This document shows positions 15,799-17,206 of a stretch of DNA of 17,206 bases, one piece after another. This DNA comes from Winogradskyella sp. UBA3174 (GTDB taxonomy: Bacteria; Bacteroidota; Bacteroidia; Flavobacteriales; Flavobacteriaceae), in contig NZ_DEXW01000026.1 of assembly GCF_002364335.1 (NCBI RefSeq), forward strand, positions 53,209-70,414, read 5' to 3'. Positions within the stretch are counted from its first letter, which is position 1, and the number at the start of each line of letters is the position of its first letter. The translations under genes and the position numbers were made by a program. The notes beneath the pieces are model-generated. The model searched no databases, was not told where the DNA came from, and saw only the letters and a program-made list of their open reading frames with translations.

Positions 15799-17049
15799 TT
15801 AATCTAATTTTTTAAATAATACACAAGCGTTGTGACCGCCAAATCCGAATGTATTACTCATTGCGACTTTAATTTCTCGTTTCTGAGGTTTATTGAGTGT
15901 TAAATTTAATTCTGGATCTATATTTGGGTCAACTGTTTCATGATTAATTGTTGGCGGCACAATACCATGCTGCATCGCCATAATTGAAGCAATTGCTTCA
16001 ATAGCACCAGCAGCGCCCAACAAGTGACCTGTCATAGATTTTGTAGAATTAATATTTATATTTTTAGCATGGCTGCCAAATACTTGAGATATAGCTTTTA
16101 ACTCTGCAACATCACCCAATGGTGTTGATGTGCCGTGTGTGTTTATATGATCTACATCTTCAGGTTTTAATCCAGCATTTTCTAAACAATTTTTCATTAC
16201 CGCAACGACACCAATTCCATCAGGATGTGGCGCTGTCATGTGATACGCATCAGAAGATAAACCTCCACCGACAACTTCTGCGTAGATTTTAGCTCCTCTT
16301 GCTATCGCATGCTCGTACTCTTCTAGTACAATAGCTCCTGCTCCTTCACCTAATACAAAACCATCTCGGTTAGCATCAAATGGTCTCGAAGCTGTTGTTG
16401 GACTATCATTACGCGTACTCATGGCGTGCATAGCATTAAACCCACCCATACCAGCAATAGTAACTGCAGCTTCACTTCCTCCTGTAATAATCACATCACA
16501 AGTGCCTAAACGAATAGTGTTTAATGCATCGATCATTGAATTTGCAGAAGATGCACATGCAGATACTGTTGTATAGTTTGGACCCATAAAACCATATTTT
16601 ATAGATATGTTTCCAGGTGCTATATCAGCAATCATTTTTGGAATGAAGAATGGATTAAAACGAGGTGTTCCGTCACCAGCGGCAAAGTTTAACACTTCTT
16701 CTTGAAATGTTTCTAAACCACCAATACCAGCTCCCCAAATTACTCCGACTCTTAATTTGTCTATCGCATCTAAATCTAGTTTTGAGTCTACAATTGCTTC
16801 ATCCGAAGCGACCATTGCATACTGGGAAAACTTATCCATTTTGCGTGCTAACTTTCTATCAATAAAGTCAGTAACCTCAAAGTTTTTTATTTCACAAGCG
16901 AACTTCGTTTTGAACTTTTCAGGATCAAAATGTGTCACAGGTGCGGCACCACTCTTACCACTCAAAAGTGCATCCCAATATTCGTCTTTGGTATTGCCTA
17001 TTGGTGTAAGTGCACCTAAACCGGTAACTACTACTCGCTTTAATTCCAT
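15799..17049 (-). CDS. fabF: 3-oxoacyl-ACP synthase II (beta-ketoacyl-ACP synthase)
   Basis: FabF condenses malonyl-ACP with acyl-ACP in elongation of fatty acids. The 416-residue protein carries the thiolase-fold catalytic triad Cys-His-His: VSACASSANS with C165, NTHGTSTPLGD with H305, and KSMTGHLLGAAGA with H342. The gating loop GFGGHN follows F401 near the C-terminus. The start MELKRVVVTGLGALTPIG is the family's usual one. Length and spacing of the triad agree with E. coli FabF. It lies 13 bases after the acpP stop and 7 bases before rnc, so it should be expressed with its acyl-carrier substrate gene. Confidence 0.97.
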   Translation of the reverse strand: MELKRVVVTGLGALTPIGNTKDEYWDALLSGKSGAAPVTHFDPEKFKTKFACEIKNFEVTDFIDRKLARKMDKFSQYAMVASDEAIVDSKLDLDAIDKLRVGVIWGAGIGGLETFQEEVLNFAAGDGTPRFNPFFIPKMIADIAPGNISIKYGFMGPNYTTVSACASSANSMIDALNTIRLGTCDVIITGGSEAAVTIAGMGGFNAMHAMSTRNDSPTTASRPFDANRDGFVLGEGAGAIVLEEYEHAIARGAKIYAEVVGGGLSSDAYHMTAPHPDGIGVVAVMKNCLENAGLKPEDVDHINTHGTSTPLGDVAELKAISQVFGSHAKNININSTKSMTGHLLGAAGAIEAIASIMAMQHGIVPPTINHETVDPNIDPELNLTLNKPQKREIKVAMSNTFGFGGHNACVLFKKLD

Positions 17050-17062
17050 AAAAATTGAGTTA

Positions 17063-17206
17063 TTATTTTGCTGCTTCTATATAAGAAATAGCTTGACCAA
17101 CTGTTGCAATGTTCTCAGCTTGATCGTCTGGGATTTGAATATCAAATTCTTTTTCAAATTCCATTATTAATTCAACAGTATCTAATGAATCCGCTCCTAA
17201 ATCGTT
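17063..17206 (-). CDS. acpP: Acyl carrier protein, C-terminal part (5' end outside window)
   Basis: Forty-seven residues and the TAA (17063-17065) are visible on the minus strand; the N-terminal part lies beyond the right edge. The visible part opens with NDLGADSLDTVELIMEFE, containing the DSL motif whose serine (seventh visible residue) takes the 4'-phosphopantetheine arm, and continues with EFDIQIPDDQAENIATVGQA and a final helix SYIEAAK. This matches helices II-IV of housekeeping ACP. The position directly upstream of fabF, 13 bases away, is the common bacterial arrangement and supports the fatty-acid role over a polyketide carrier. Confidence 0.95.
   Translation of the reverse strand, partial: NDLGADSLDTVELIMEFEKEFDIQIPDDQAENIATVGQAISYIEAAK

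Noticed and set aside
16665..17170. Two plus-strand open frames antisense to fabF and acpP
   Set aside because: Both overlap genes with intact catalytic motifs on the other strand, and their translations show no domain.
1..17206. A wholly new defence, CRISPR, mobile or biosynthetic system
   Set aside because: Both strands were read for repeat arrays, nucleases with partners, toxin-antitoxin pairs and transposases. All substantial genes fall in known families, and only the adhesin operon is distinctive.

Overview
The window looks like chromosome from a marine-type member of the Flavobacteriaceae (Bacteroidota). It is AT-rich and has a complete type IX secretion (T9SS) type B substrate / PorP-SprF / OmpA cluster. 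It also carries genes I recognise as Bacteroidota families (DUF3078, IPExxxVDY) and candidate promoters of the Bacteroidota TTG...TAnnTTTG kind. I cannot name the genus from the sequence alone.

Left part (1-3141): the 3' end of a DUF3078 outer-membrane-type protein converges on hflX (ribosome-associated GTPase), with a strong bidirectional terminator between them. hflX is divergent from an endonuclease/exonuclease/phosphatase-fold gene.

Centre (3142-11340): a 223-bp leader region precedes a three-gene, same-strand operon. It encodes a 1684-residue secreted modular protein (fibronectin type III, GEVED, PPC-like, CUB-like and Ig-like modules, ending in a T9SS type B sorting domain), a PorP/SprF-family outer-membrane protein, and a TPR / PD40-propeller / OmpA protein. 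The spacings are 29 and 21 bp and the operon ends in a clear hairpin terminator. The likely logic is a large surface or released adhesin, its dedicated outer-membrane partner for T9SS export or attachment, and a peptidoglycan-anchored periplasmic component. This is the most distinctive system in the window, but it is a known type, related to SprB-SprF of Flavobacterium johnsoniae.

Right part (11369-17206): a CYTH-domain (triphosphatase-like) gene is divergent from dinB (DNA polymerase IV). The 39-bp spacer holds a 7+1+7 dyad and a palindromic -7-like box. dinB converges on a housekeeping run on the minus strand, read in transcription order as acpP (partial), fabF, rnc, an IPExxxVDY-family gene and pyk. 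This links fatty-acid synthesis, RNase III and pyruvate kinase in one tightly packed stretch.

I see no tRNA, rRNA, CRISPR, insertion sequence, integrase or phage gene. No gene-free stretch exceeds 300 bases; the longest is 3142-3364. Apart from the modular adhesin operon, the region looks like core genome.
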